A stretch of 64,000 nt of DNA from CAWKAV01 sp963847735 (lineage in GTDB: Bacteria > Desulfobacterota > Desulfuromonadia > Desulfuromonadales > BM103), in NCBI GenBank assembly GCA_963847735.1, contig CAWKAV010000016.1, positions 434,001 to 498,000 on the forward strand. The letters are read 5' to 3'. How positions within the stretch are numbered: the stretch's first letter is position 1; the number at the start of each line of letters is the position of its first letter. Under the pieces are notes generated by a model. The model made no database searches, was not told the origin of the DNA, and worked only from the letters and a program-made list of their open reading frames with translations. Shown here in pieces: positions 1 to 9,876 of the stretch. The translations under genes were made by a program, and so were the position numbers.

Positions 1-1089
1 CAGGCCGTACATGTTTGCTGTCGGGCCGCCGACGTCGGTGACTGTGCCGCGAAACTCGGGATGGCGGCTCAAGCGATCCAGCTCTTCCTGGATGGATTTT
101 TCCGAGCGCGACTGGATCGTCTTGCCCTGGTGATGGGTGATGGCGCAGAAAGCACAGCCCCCGCAGCAACCACGATGGCTGGTGATGGAAAACCTGATCT
201 GTTCGTAGGCCGGGATCGATTCGCGGTTCGATGGATGAGGCAGCTTAGTGAAAGGCAGCGCGTAAATGCGGTCCAGCTGACTTTCTTCAAGCGGCAAGGC
301 TGGCGGATTGACCACGACCAGCCGTTTGCCATGGGCCTGGATCAGGGCCTTGCCGCTGAAAGAGTTCTTCTGTTCCGAAGCCAGCCTGAAGGCGCGGTTG
401 TAAGCGTCAGTGTTGCCGCTGACCTCCTCAAAGGAGGGCAAACTGAGCGCATCTTCAGGGCCGGAACTGGCCAGGTAGGCTGTCCCTGGCAGGTCGGTTA
501 TGCCTGCGATCGCTTCCCCGGCAAGCATCCGCCTGGTCAGGGTGGAGAGCGCGGACTCCGCCATGCCGAACAGGAGCAGATCCGCCTTGCTGTCGACCAG
601 CACCGAGCGTCTGACCTTATTGTCCCAGTAATCGTAATGAGCGAGTCGGCGCAGACTCGCCTCGATGCCGCCGATGACTGTCGGCAGCCCCTTGAATGCA
701 CCCTTGACCGCTGCCGTGTAGGCGATAACTGCCCGGTTAGGCCGGGCCCCGGCACGGCCACCTGGTGTGTAGGCATCGTCATTGCGAACCTTTCTGGACG
801 CAGTGTAATGGTTGACCATCGAGTCCATGGCGCCCGCAGAAATGGCGGCAAACAGGCGCGGACGGCCCATGATCCTGAAGGCTTCAGGGTCGCGCCAGTC
901 CGGTTGGGCGATGATGCCGACCCGCAAACCCTCTGCCTCGAGCAGACGGGCCAGAAGCGCTGTGCCGAAAGACGGATGATCTATGTAGGCATCGCCACTG
1001 ATGAACAGCACATCAAGTTCGTCCCAGCCACGTTGTGTCATCTCGGCACGGCTGCACGGAATAAATCTGTCGGAGACTGACTCTGCCAA
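1..1089 (-). CDS. ygiQ: YgiQ-family radical SAM protein, N-terminal part (runs off the window)
   Basis: The minus strand is open from a TTG at 1089 to the window edge, 363 codons, without frameshift. The protein starts MAESVSDRFIPCSRAEM and shows the YgiQ N-terminal region (GDAYIDHPSFG, then IAQPDWRDPEAF). It continues to the radical SAM cluster motif CCGGCAFC (CxxxCxxC) near residue 300, encoded around 150-170, which would bind the [4Fe-4S]-AdoMet cluster. The family is widespread (UPF0313) but its substrate is not established. The TTG start lies 8 bp after the stop of the lipoprotein gene at 1098, so the two are probably co-transcribed. The C-terminal end is missing. The plus-strand open frame over the same bases is a shadow. 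Confidence 0.88.
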   Translation of the reverse strand, partial: MAESVSDRFIPCSRAEMTQRGWDELDVLFISGDAYIDHPSFGTALLARLLEAEGLRVGIIAQPDWRDPEAFRIMGRPRLFAAISAGAMDSMVNHYTASRKVRNDDAYTPGGRAGARPNRAVIAYTAAVKGAFKGLPTVIGGIEASLRRLAHYDYWDNKVRRSVLVDSKADLLLFGMAESALSTLTRRMLAGEAIAGITDLPGTAYLASSGPEDALSLPSFEEVSGNTDAYNRAFRLASEQKNSFSGKALIQAHGKRLVVVNPPALPLEESQLDRIYALPFTKLPHPSNRESIPAYEQIRFSITSHRGCCGGCAFCAITHHQGKTIQSRSEKSIQEELDRLSRHPEFRGTVTDVGGPTANMYGL

Positions 1090-1097
1090 TTGATGCC

Positions 1098-1715
1098 CTA
1101 CTTCTGTTGTGCCTTGTTGATAACTTTGTAAATTGCTTGAGCCAGCAGGCGGTAACCGTTGGCATTGGGATGGATGGTGTCGCTTTTCATGCTGTTGTCA
1201 CCCAGCAAATCGACAAGAATGTCTCCTTCAAAAGGGATGGCGTATTCTTCGGCGATCGCGCCGTAAAACTTCGGGATAGCAAGGCCAAAGCCAAGCTTTG
1301 GTACGCCAACCAGTACGACATCCGCCCCGCGCGCCCGTATCAATTCGATCATAGATTTAAGATTACGTTTGGTTGCTTCCAGGTCAAGCCGGCGCAAAAA
1401 ATCATTGCCACCGTGACAGAGGATGACCAACGCCGGATTGTACCTGTCGAGAATCTCGGGAAGGCGTTGCAGGCCGGCGGCTGAAACCTCACCGGCAACA
1501 CCTGAGTTTATGACCGGTTTGCCAAGCAGCCCGGCCAGGATATCGGGGTAGGATTGTCCCGCAGGGGCTCCGGTGCCGTGCGTGAGGCTGTCGCCGAAGG
1601 CCAGCACCGCGGCTTCCTGCCCGAGCGGGGCGATATGCGGTCCGGAGTCGCACCCGGACAACAACATGACAAAAACAAAAAAGAGAGTGAAAACATTGAA
1701 AGTTCTTCGGAGCAC
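1098..1715 (-). CDS. SGNH/GDSL-family esterase lipoprotein (TesA-like)
   Basis: This 205-aa protein begins with a hydrophobic signal sequence ending in the lipobox LLSGC, so it is probably a lipoprotein facing the periplasm. The SGNH hydrolase blocks are all visible: block I FGDSLTHGTG (nucleophile Ser), block III GGNDFL, and block V DTIHPNANGY with the Asp-x-x-His pair near the C-terminus. The family hydrolyses short-chain esters, thioesters or lysophospholipids. The real substrate cannot be read from sequence. It is followed after 8 bp by the YgiQ gene on the same strand. The length is usual for TesA-type arylesterases. Function class is secure; specificity is unknown. Confidence 0.85.
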   Translation of the reverse strand: MLRRTFNVFTLFFVFVMLLSGCDSGPHIAPLGQEAAVLAFGDSLTHGTGAPAGQSYPDILAGLLGKPVINSGVAGEVSAAGLQRLPEILDRYNPALVILCHGGNDFLRRLDLEATKRNLKSMIELIRARGADVVLVGVPKLGFGLAIPKFYGAIAEEYAIPFEGDILVDLLGDNSMKSDTIHPNANGYRLLAQAIYKVINKAQQK

Positions 1716-1842
1716 GAGGGCCTCGCGTCAAAATAGTAAAACAGATCAATTCGATCCCATCATGACATAGATGCCGTTCTTAAAGGAATCCTCCTGTTGG
1801 AATCCTGGCTTCTGTGCCGATCTGCATGAGGCGGTGTTCTGT

Positions 1843-2785
1843 TCAGGGTCTCTGATTGCCAACTCTCATCCACACCGCCCGGTTTTTCCAGAGCGCATCG
1901 CTTGAATAAATTCCCAGACCAACCCAGATCAACAGGAAACTGACCAGGTGTCCCCGCGAGAAGGGCTCATTGTAAAGCCCGACCGCCAGCATAAAGTGCA
2001 GGCTGGGAGTGATGTACTGCAGAAAGCCGATGGTTGCCAGTTGCAGTCGTCGCGCGGCGGCGACAAAGAGCAGCAGGGGAATGGCGGTGACCACGCCGGA
2101 GAGAGGCAGGAGCAGGTCGAGTCGCAGGCTGCCGGCAAGGAACGCGCTTTGCTGTTGCGTTGACAGGAAGATCAGGTAACCGAGGGCGAACGGGCCGAGC
2201 AGAAGGGTCTCCACCGTCAGACCGATCATCGCCTCGACCCGTGCCACTTTGCGCAGCAGGCCGTAAAGACCGAAAGAAGCTGGCCAGGATCAGGGCGATC
2301 CAGGGGAACTGGCCGTGATGAAAGGTCAGGTTCAAGACCCCGATCAGGGCGAGCAGGACACTGAACAGCTGCCATCGGTTCAGGCGTTCCCGTAAAAAGA
2401 TGAAGCCCAGCAGGATACTGATCAGTGGAGTGATGAAGTATCCCAGGCTCGACTGGAGGACTTCGCCGTGCTGGACGGCGTAGATGAAGACCAGCCAGTT
2501 GGTGGCGATCAGCAGGGTTGAACCACACAAGGTCAGTAAATTCTGGCGGTTGCGAAAAGCAATGAAGACTTGCCCAAGTTGACGGCGAATCGTAACGAGA
2601 ATGAAAAGAAAGACCACCGACCAGACGATGCGATGGCAGACGATCTCCAGGGGTGCTGCGCCTTCAAGAGCTTTGAAAAAGACCGGGAAGGAGCCCCAGA
2701 TCAAATAGGCGGCCAGGCCGAACAATACGCCGAGCCGAGCCGTGTTTCGCATCTCCGGTGGGATCAGTTTGATTGTCGCCCGCAA
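1843..2785 (-). CDS. rarD: RarD-type EamA transporter, frameshifted
   Basis: Two overlapping reading frames together make one RarD-like permease of about 310 aa. The N-terminal part (from a TTG at 2785, preceded by GCAGGAC) covers roughly the first 170 residues, including AAYLIWGSFPVFFKAL and AVQHGEVLQSSLGYFITPL. The C-terminal part resumes in another frame as GLYGLLRKVARVEAMIG and ends at 1843. One extra base in the AAAG run at 2272-2275 would explain the switch: removing it gives a continuous ASFFGLYGLLRK. RarD proteins are ten-helix inner-membrane members of the drug/metabolite transporter superfamily; the substrate is unknown. A sequencing error is the simplest explanation. Confidence 0.82.
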
Positions 2786-2818
2786 CGCGTCCTGCAGATT
2801 TCATCTTTGCTATGATTC

Positions 2819-2850
2819 AAAGAGGGACACTTCTGGAAGTGTCCCTCTTT
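2819..2850. terminator. Strong hairpin terminator after the S1-repeat gene
   Basis: A perfect inverted repeat has 14-bp arms (AAAGAGGGACACTT and its complement) and a CTGG loop. It lies between the stop of the S1 protein (2878, minus) and the start of rarD (2785, minus), so it most likely ends the S1 transcript. Confidence 0.7.
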
Positions 2851-2877
2851 AATCTCCATAAATTGTTTCTGACAGCG

Positions 2878-4060
2878 TTATTTCTTCTTTTGGGCCTTTT
2901 TGAACAGGTCGGCAAATGAGCCCATGCCGCCCGTGGCCTTCTCTTCGTAGGAGGTCTCCTCGGATTCCTCCTCATTGTCACGGACCGGAATCAGTGAGAT
3001 CCGCTTCTCGTCCAGATCGACCTTTTCCACGGTGACCTGCAGCTGCTGACCTAGTTTCAGGACGTCCTGGGGATGCTTGATGCGCTGCTCGCCGCCGATC
3101 TTCGAGATATGCATCAGGCCGTCGATGCCTTCTCCCAGGGTGACGAAGGCGCCGAACTGGGCAAGGCGTGAGACGGTGCCGGTGTGCGTCGAACCGACCG
3201 GGTAACTGGTTCGAACCTTACTCCAGGGGTTGGCCAGAGTGTCGCGCAGGCTGAAAGAAAAGCGTTCCTTCTCCCAATCACATTTTTTGACGGCGACTTC
3301 GAGTCGCTGGCCGACCTGCAGGACGTCTTCGATATTTTCCACCCGGCCGTAGGAGATTTCGGAGATCGGCAAAAGGCCTTCCAGATCCGCCGATGTCGAT
3401 AAAAGCACCGAAGTCGCGGATGTTGGTGATCGTTCCCGAGACCATCATGCCTTCCTTGAGGGTTTTCATCAGCTCGGCCTTCTGCAGAAGACGCTCTTCA
3501 TCGAGAATGACCCGATGGGAGACGACGATGTTGCGGCCCTGTTCGCTGAACTGGCTGATGCGGAAGGAAAGAGTTTCACCGACAACTGCCGCCGGGTCTT
3601 CCTGGCGACGCAGGCCAAGCTGCGAGAAGGGGCAGAAGGCGCGCACGTTGCCCGGCAGCTTGATCTCGTAGCCGCCCTTGATCTCTTTTTCGATGCGCCC
3701 CTCGACGGGAATCTCGCTGCGCCAGGCTTCTTCGAGCTGGGCCGTCCCGGAAGAGCCACCGCCGAGGCGGGTGGTGAAGCGCATCTCGCCGCCTTTGCTC
3801 GACATGAAATAGGCGTTGACCCGGTCGCCGACCGAGACGGTCAGGTTGCCCTCTTCGTCGAGGAGCTCTCTGGCGTCGAGAACTCCTTCACCCTTCTGGC
3901 CGACATCGAGGAAGATCCATTCGCTGCCGATCTGCAGCACTTTGGCGTCGATCTTCTGCCCTGGTTCAAGTTGGGTCTTGCCGACCATGCTCTGTTCAAA
4001 CATTTCAGCAAAACTGCCTTCTTCGCTCATTTCCTGATCGTCGAATGTTTCGTCACTCAT
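2878..4060 (-). CDS. S1 RNA-binding domain protein (RpsA-like, four S1 repeats), frameshifted
   Basis: About 390 aa in two frames. The start is the ATG at 4060 (MSDETFDDQEMSEEGSF), preceded by AGAGGAAA. The acidic N-terminus is followed by S1 repeats beginning near GQKIDAKVLQIG, VEGRIEKEIKGGYEIKLPG, VSGTITNIRDFGAFIDIGG, and in the second frame HTGTVSRLAQFGAFVTLGEG. The tail ends FADLFKKAQKKK. The frame break is near 3385-3395, inside the third S1 repeat just after DIGG, and needs a single missing base. S1 repeats bind single-stranded RNA. This is shorter than six-repeat ribosomal protein S1, so it is better called an S1-domain protein than rpsA. The break is probably a sequencing error. Confidence 0.83.
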
Positions 4061-4238
4061 GGATTTCCTCTTCTGAAAAATTGGATAAGGAGCAGCTATT
4101 ATAAGCATGTTTGTCATAGCTGTCATGGTTTAAGATGCAGCGATCTCGGCAAAGCTGACGATTATTTCCGAAACCTGCTATTCTGCTCAAAATTACGATC
4201 AGGTGTTGGTCGAAAATCCACGGAGAATTGGAAACAGA

Positions 4239-5541
4239 ATGAAACGATATGACGTCATCGTTATCGGCGGCGGTCCTGCCGGACTCTTCGCTGCCGGATT
4301 TGCCGCACGCCAGGGTGCCAAGGTGCTGCTGCTGGAGAAAAACGCACACTGCGGTGCAAAGATTCTTATTACCGGCAAGGGCCGCTGCAACGTGACGCAC
4401 AGTGAGGATGATCCACGCAAGTTCGTTGAACATTTCGGCCGCAACGGCAAGTCCCTGCTGACGGCGCTCTATGCTTTTGGTGTCAAGGACGTGGTGTCCT
4501 TTTTCGAAGAACGCGATGTGCCTCTGAAGATCGAACGGGGTGGCCGCATCTTTCCCGAGAAGTGGCGAGGCGAAGGATGTGCAGCAGGCTGTGGATGCCT
4601 TTGTCCGTGATGCCGGCGTTACAGTACGCACTTCATGCGAAGTCAGAAAACCTGTTGATTGATGACGGCCAGGTCAAAGCGGTTGAGACTTCATCGGCAC
4701 TTTTACGGCCGACAATGTTGTTCTCGCGACCGGCGGTCTTTCCTACCCGGAAACCGGTTGCACCGGCGATGGCTATGCCTGGGCCAGGACCTGCGGACAT
4801 CGCCTGGTGACACCAGAACCAGCCCTGATGCCGGTGAAGTTGAGCGATCCCTGGACAGCCGAGGTCAGTCACTTCAATCTCAAAAATGTCAGAATCACGC
4901 CTTTCCGTTGATGGCAAAAAAATCGATGAACGTTTCGGTGAGGCATTCTTTACCCGTTCCGGAATCGGTGGTCCGATCGTTCTCGACATGAGCAGCCGCA
5001 TTCGGGACGCCCTCAAGCAGGGCTCGGTGAAGTTGCTGCTCGATCTCAAGCCGGCCGTTGCGAACGAACTGTTTGATAAACGATTGCAGAGAGAGTTCGC
5101 CGAACACAGCAACCAGGATTTCGGCCATTCGCTCGGCAACTTGCTGCCGCGCGACATGATCCCGGTCTTTCTGCGCCTGGTCGGCATCGACCCGAAAAAG
5201 AAGTGCCACTCGGTGACGCGGGTGGAGCGGCAACGGCTGCTGAAATTGTTCAAGGAGTTTGGAGCTTGAAGTCTCTGGCTGCGAAGGTTTCCGCAAGGCG
5301 ATCATCACCTCCGGAGGCGTCTCGCTGAAAGATATCGATATGCGCAGCATGCGATCGAAGCTGGTGCCGAACCTGTTTTTTCGCCGGCGAGATGATCGAT
5401 CTTGACGGTCCGACCGGTGGTTTCAACCTGCAGGAATGCTGGTCAACCGGTTACCTGGCCGGAGTCAATGCGGCCTCCGCTGAGCCGGAAGCTATATGTG
5501 CATGTTGTCTGCCTTTGTTTCGTCGAACAAACCTGTTATAA
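4239..5541 (+). CDS. BaiN/HI0933-family NAD(P)/FAD-dependent oxidoreductase, multiply frameshifted
   Basis: The gene starts at ATG 4239 with a Rossmann FAD site (VIVIGGGPAGLFAAGFAA) and the family signature ITGKGRCNVTH. It can be followed through several frames: DVQQAVDAFVRDAGV, NVVLATGGLSYPETGCTGDG, GEAFFTRSGIGGP, RKAIITSGGVSLKDID, and the C-terminal FAD-contact block GPTGGFNLQECWSTGYLAG. It stops at TAA 5539-5541. At least five indels are needed (near 4565, 4670-4690, 4910, 5262 and in the T6 run near 5376). The family is a flavoprotein group (TIGR00275) whose best-known member, BaiN, reduces bile-acid intermediates; the substrate here is unknown. The density of indels suggests poor base calling or a decayed gene. 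Confidence 0.8.
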
Positions 5542-5624
5542 ATAACCTTTAATGTACAGCGTTCAGCGGACAGCGGCTGTCGGGAACAGAGAGTAAGTTT
5601 TCCAATAAGCCAAAGGAGTCAAAA

Positions 5625-6658
5625 ATGCAGGATTGGGGCAATGGTCCCTCGAGTGAGGACCTGGAAAAGAAGGTCATCGAGATCAAGGATTATTTCAAGA
5701 ACAAAGTTCGGTCCGCAAAAGGCTATCTTGCCGGTGCTTGATCGTGATCTTCCTGGTCGTTATCGGTGGTTACAGCAGTATGTACGAGGTGGACACCGAA
5801 GAGACCGGAGTGGTCTTGCGCTTTGGCAAATTCTCCGGATTTGTCGATCCGGGGCTGCATTTCAAAATCCCCTTCGGTGTCGACCAGATTTACCTGGTGC
5901 AGACCGGGCGCGTGCTCAAGGAGGAGTTCGGTTTCCGTACCGTCAAGCCTGATGTGCGCACGACCTTCACCAAGAAAGGGCTGGAGGAGGAGTCGTTGAC
6001 CCTGACCGGTGATCTCAACGTCAGTGATGTCGAGTGGATCGTGCAGTTCCAGGTCGCCGATCCCTACAAGTTCATCTTCCGCATCAAGGATCCGGTCGGA
6101 ACCATCCGTGACATCGCCGAGGCGATGGTGCGCAAGTCGATCGGCAATGCCAACGTCACCGAGGTGTTGACCACCGAGCGTGCCAACCTGGCCAACGATA
6201 TTCAGAGATGAACCTGCAGTCCACCCTCGACCAGTACGATATCGGTGTGCGCATCGTCACCGTCAAGTTCCAGGATGTGACGCCGCCCGATCCGGTCAAG
6301 GCGGCCTACAACGAGGTCAACGAGTCCGAACAGCAAAGGGAGAGTCTGATCTTCCAGGCCCGCGAGCAGTACAATCGCGAGGTGCCGCGTGCGCGCGGTG
6401 AGGCGAAGAAGGTTCTGCAGGAGGCGGAAGGTTACGCCGTCGAACGGGTCAACAAGGCCCGCGGTGAGACCAACCGCTTTTTAGCCCTGCTCACCGAATA
6501 TCGCAAAGCACCGTCGGTCACCCGGAGCAGGATTTACCTGGAGACACTTGAGGAGGTTCTGCCCCGTCTGGATGAGATCTACGTCATGGATGATAAGAGT
6601 GGTGGGCTATTGCCGCTGCTTCCCCTGCGCAAGTCGTCTGGAAGGAGGGGCCAAATAA
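5625..6658 (+). CDS. hflK: HflK, FtsH protease regulator subunit, frameshifted
   Basis: The start is ATG 5625 behind AAAGGAG. The N-terminal 38 residues (MQDWGNGPSSEDLEKK...) are in one frame, then the membrane segment and SPFH/band 7 domain (YSSMYEVDTEETGVVLRFGK, HFKIPFGVDQIYLVQTG) in a second, and the C-terminal coiled region (NEVNESEQQRESLIFQAREQ) in a third. Indels lie near 5735, 6205 and close to 6640. Correcting the last one places the stop TAA at 6656-6658, overlapping the hflC start as TAATG. As read, HflK runs in frame into HflC. HflK and HflC form a large membrane assembly that surrounds and modulates the AAA protease FtsH. Confidence 0.85.
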
Positions 6659-7663
6659 TGAAAGCACCTATTATCTTCGTTCTGATTATTGTCGCCGTGA
6701 TTTTTGTCGGTATGGATGGCCTCTACGTGGTTAACGAGGCTGAACAGGCGATTCTCACCCAGTTCGGCAAGCCGGTAGGAGGGGTCGCCGATCCCGGCCT
6801 GCACTTCAAGATCCCTTTCGTACAGAAAGTCAGTCGTTTCGAGAAGCGCATCCTGAAATGGGATGGTGATCCGAACCAGATCCCGACCAAGGACAAGAGG
6901 TTCATCTGGATCGACACCACGGCGCGCTGGCGCATCAAGGATCCGCTCCTTTTCTACACGACGGTGGCCACCGAGCGCGGCGCCACTGAGCCGCCTCGAC
7001 GATATCATCGATTCGGTGGTGCGCGATGCCGTCTCCGGTCGCCTGCTGGTGGAACTGGTCCGTGGCAGCGATTACAAGGCCCAGGCGGGTGGAGGCGAAG
7101 AGCGCTTCGAGGTCGAAGGGGTGGACGTCGCCAAGGAGACCCTGGTTGGCCGCGAAGAGATCATGGCGGGAATTCTCGACAAGGCCCGGGCCAATACCCC
7201 TGATTATGGTATCGAGCTGCTCGATGTGCAGATCAAGCGTATCAACTACGTCGAACAGGTGCGTACCCGGGTCTACGAGCGCATGATCAACGAGCGCAAG
7301 AAGGTCGCTGCCCAGTATCGCTCCGAAGGTGAGGGGGAGCAGGCCGATATCCTCGGCCAGATGGAGCGCGAGCTTAAGGAAATCAGCTCCGAAGCTTACC
7401 GCAAGGTGCTCGAAGTGCGTGGTGGCGCTGATGCCGAAGCGGCCGCGATTTATGCTGAGGCCTACAACAAGGACAAGGAGTTCTATGCTTTCCTGCGGAC
7501 TCTGGAATCCTACAAGAAGTCGATCCAGAAAAACGGTCGACTGGTGATTTCCACCGACTCGGATTATTATCGCTATCTGAAAGAGGCGACAGTAATTTCC
7601 GAAGCCTGGACTTGCCCGCTCTGGACGTCTGTGCAACGAAGTGGAAACGGGGATGGCTCATGA
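6658..7663 (+). CDS. hflC: HflC, FtsH protease regulator subunit, frameshifted
   Basis: HflC begins at ATG 6658 with a single N-terminal membrane helix (IIFVLIIVAVIFVGMDGLYV) followed by an SPFH domain with QAILTQFGKPVGG and HFKIPFVQKVSRFEKR. A frameshift near 6985 separates this from the rest (SRLDDIIDSVVRDAVSGRL, IKRINYVEQVRTRVYERM), which carries the typical C-terminal coiled segment and DSDYYRYLK. The last residues run into the downstream hairpin and do not look like HflC. A TAA at 7593-7595 in another frame may be the true stop, implying one more indel. HflC partners HflK, encoded directly upstream. Confidence 0.85.
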
Positions 7664-7680
7664 CGGCTGTCCCCGTTTCC
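7643..7680 (+). terminator. Hairpin downstream of hflC
   Basis: Inverted repeat GGAAACGGGGATGGC / GCTGTCCCCGTTTCC with a short loop. The stop of hflC as currently read lies inside the loop, which supports the view that the true hflC stop is upstream. The T-run is weak. Confidence 0.5.
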
Positions 7681-7708
7681 CATTCCTTTGATGGCTGCAG
7701 GTTTCAAT

Positions 7709-8457
7709 ATGGCCAAACCCTGGAAAACCATTGACAGTGTCGACACCGACGAAGGTCGTGCTTGAATTGCGCCAGCGTGATGAGCGCGATTTTCTGATCA
7801 CCGTCGGTGGCCTGGTGCTGATGAACAGCATGGCCAACCGTTCCGAGGTGGTCCTCGGCCAGCTGGGCTGCAAACATCTGAAGAACCATCCCGAGCCGAC
7901 GGGTGTTGGTCGGCGGTCTGGGGATGGGGTGTACTCTCCGGGCTGTTCTCGATTCGTTGCCGACAAACGGCCGAGGTGGTGGTCGCCGAACTTAACCCGG
8001 TGGTGCTGGAGTGGTGTCGAGGGCCGCTGTCTGCGTTGACCAATGGTGCTGTAAGTGATCCACGGGTTCGTGTCGAGATCGGTGATGTGGCGGACCTGGT
8101 TCGTGACACGGCCGCGAGGACTGGGTGCTGCCAAAAAGTTTGATGCTGATTGTTTTTGACCTCTACAAGGGGCCTCATCATCATACTGACAAGATCAAGG
8201 ATCCTCTCTACGGCAGCCGGGCGATTGAAAATGTCCGCTCGGCCCTGAAGCCCGGCGGGGTGTTCACGGTCTGGGGAGAAAACTACGATGAGGGCTTCGA
8301 CAGGAGACTGTGCGCGGCCGGCTTCACCGTGAGACATGAACGACCAGGTCGGGGTGGTTTTCGACACGTGGTGTTCCTGGCGACATTACCGAAGGCCAGA
8401 CCACCGCAAGCAGGTCGGACAGAGAAAAAGCAAGACTTGAATTCCGGATACGATTAA
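7709..8457 (+). CDS. Spermidine synthase-like class I SAM-fold protein, frameshifted
   Basis: About 240 aa over several frames, starting at ATG 7709 (MAKPWKTIDSVDT; an in-frame ATG at 7691 is an alternative). Readable blocks are ERDFLITVGGLVLMNS, a glycine-rich nucleotide-binding loop (VGGLGMGCTLRAVLDSLP across a frame change), VVVAELNPVVLEWCRG and, in the last frame, FDLYKGPHHHTDK followed by ALKPGGVFTVWGENYD. The fold is that of spermidine synthase/polyamine aminopropyltransferase relatives. Without active-site comparison it should not be called SpeE, since many family members lack that activity. Indels lie near 7757, 7905 and 8135-8155. Confidence 0.7.
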
Positions 8458-8537
8458 AATCATCAACTGATCATGACGAAAGTCATATTTTTCGACAGGC
8501 TGCCAATGAAATCCCGGTTTTCCTCTGAAACATATCC

Positions 8538-9491
8538 GTGAGCCACTCAATCAGCTTGTCGAAAGCAGGCATCGGCCCTTGTGTTTTCGATGCGTCGCTC
8601 GCCGAGCACACCAGCTGGCAGATCGGCGGCCCTGCCGATCTGCTGGTTGAACCGAAGACTGCCGACCAGGTGGCTGCCGTTGTCCGTTTTGCCAGGAGTC
8701 ATCATGATCCCGCTGATTGTCATCGGCCAGGGCACCAACCTGCTCTTCGATGACGCCGGCTTGCGTGGCATTGTTCTCAAGTTGGCCACAACTTGTCACG
8801 CGTTGACATCACTGAAAACAGGATGACAGCCGAAGCTGGTGCCTGGGTGCCGGGCCTGGCACGCAAGGCAATGCTGGCTGGTCTGGTCGGTCTCGAACAT
8901 ACCATCGGTATTCCCGGAACACTCGGTGGCCTGGTGCTGATGAACGGCGGCAGCCAACGGCAGAGGAATCGGCGACAATCGTGCGTCGGGTCTGGATTGT
9001 CGATTACGAGGGGAAGCAGGTCGAGCTTACGCGGCAGGAGTGCTCATTTTCCTATCGTCAGAGTGCCTTGCAGGGCACCGGCGCAGTCGTGGTCAAGGTG
9101 GAGCTGGAGTGTGAACGTGCAGCAACCGCAGCAGATTCGGCAACTGATGCTCGAGGATCTGCGCGAGCGTCGCCGCAAGTTTCCGCGCAAGCAGCCGAAC
9201 TGCGGCTCCGTTTTCCTCAGCACCAGTGAGATGCACGCCAGCGTTGGTCCGCCAGGCAAGGTTATTGAAGAGGCCGGTCTCAAGGGGGTGCGCATCGGCA
9301 ACGCCGAAGTTTCCCGGCAGCATGCCAATTTTATCGTCAATCTCGGCGGTGCCACATCAAAGGATGTCCTGAGCCTGATTGCTCATATCCGGCAGGTGGT
9401 GCATGACCGGATTGGTTTTGACCTTTGCTGCGAGGTCCGATACGTGAGTCCCGCCGGCGAAATTATGCCGGCACATCTGGCAAGCGTTTAA
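8538..9491 (+). CDS. murB: UDP-N-acetylenolpyruvoylglucosamine reductase MurB, frameshifted
   Basis: The probable start is GTG 8538. The FAD-binding PCMH domain is recognisable across frames: HTSWQIGGPADLLVEPKTADQ, VIGQGTNLLFDDAGLRGIVL, GLEHTIGIPGTLGGLVLMNGG, and FSYRQSAL. The MurB C-terminal domain follows with KQPNCGSVFLS, AGLKGVRIGNAEVS and HANFIVNLGGATS. At least four indels are needed (near 8695, 8790, 8955-8980 and 9115). MurB makes UDP-N-acetylmuramate with NADPH and is essential in peptidoglycan synthesis, so disruption is very unlikely to be real. It sits outside any mur/fts cluster here. Confidence 0.85.
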
Positions 9492-9522
9492 TAACCAATG
9501 GATACATAGCAGCGGAGGCGTC

Positions 9523-9831
9523 ATGAATGATCGAGATGAAGTCATTCTTGAAACAGATGATGTGCGGGTACGCATTCTTGTCCTCGACGCCGGAGAAGCG
9601 ACCGCCTGGCATTTTCATACGCAGGTGACCGACAGAATGCTTTGTCTGCAGGGCCGGATCGCCGTCGAGTTCCGGAACCCTCCAGAACGTATTGAACTCT
9701 ACCCTGGCGGACGCTGCGAAGTCGCCGTCGAGCGGGTCCACAAAGTTGTCAACCTGAGCACCGAAACCGCAAAATATCTCCTGGTGCAGGGGGTGGGGCG
9801 GTATGATTTCAAGGTTCTGGATGAATCATAG
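9523..9831 (+). CDS. Cupin-domain protein
   Basis: This is a complete 102-aa single-domain protein. The small beta-barrel cupin pattern is visible as WHFHTQVTDRMLCLQGRI followed by a second conserved strand region ending VERVHKVVNLS; the His residues near 32, 34 and about 76 are candidate metal ligands. Small cupins include mannose-6-phosphate isomerase-like enzymes and sugar or auxin-like binding proteins, so no substrate can be named. It lies 31 bp downstream of murB on the same strand and could share its transcript. Confidence 0.75.
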   Translation: MNDRDEVILETDDVRVRILVLDAGEATAWHFHTQVTDRMLCLQGRIAVEFRNPPERIELYPGGRCEVAVERVHKVVNLSTETAKYLLVQGVGRYDFKVLDES

Positions 9832-9876
9832 CCCTCCGTTCGACAGGGACAAACAGAGCACCTCAAGTGAGAAAAA

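Noticed and set aside
61..1080. Long plus-strand open frame of 339 codons
   Set aside because: It is the complement of the YgiQ radical SAM gene, which has clear family motifs; no family features in the plus-strand frame.
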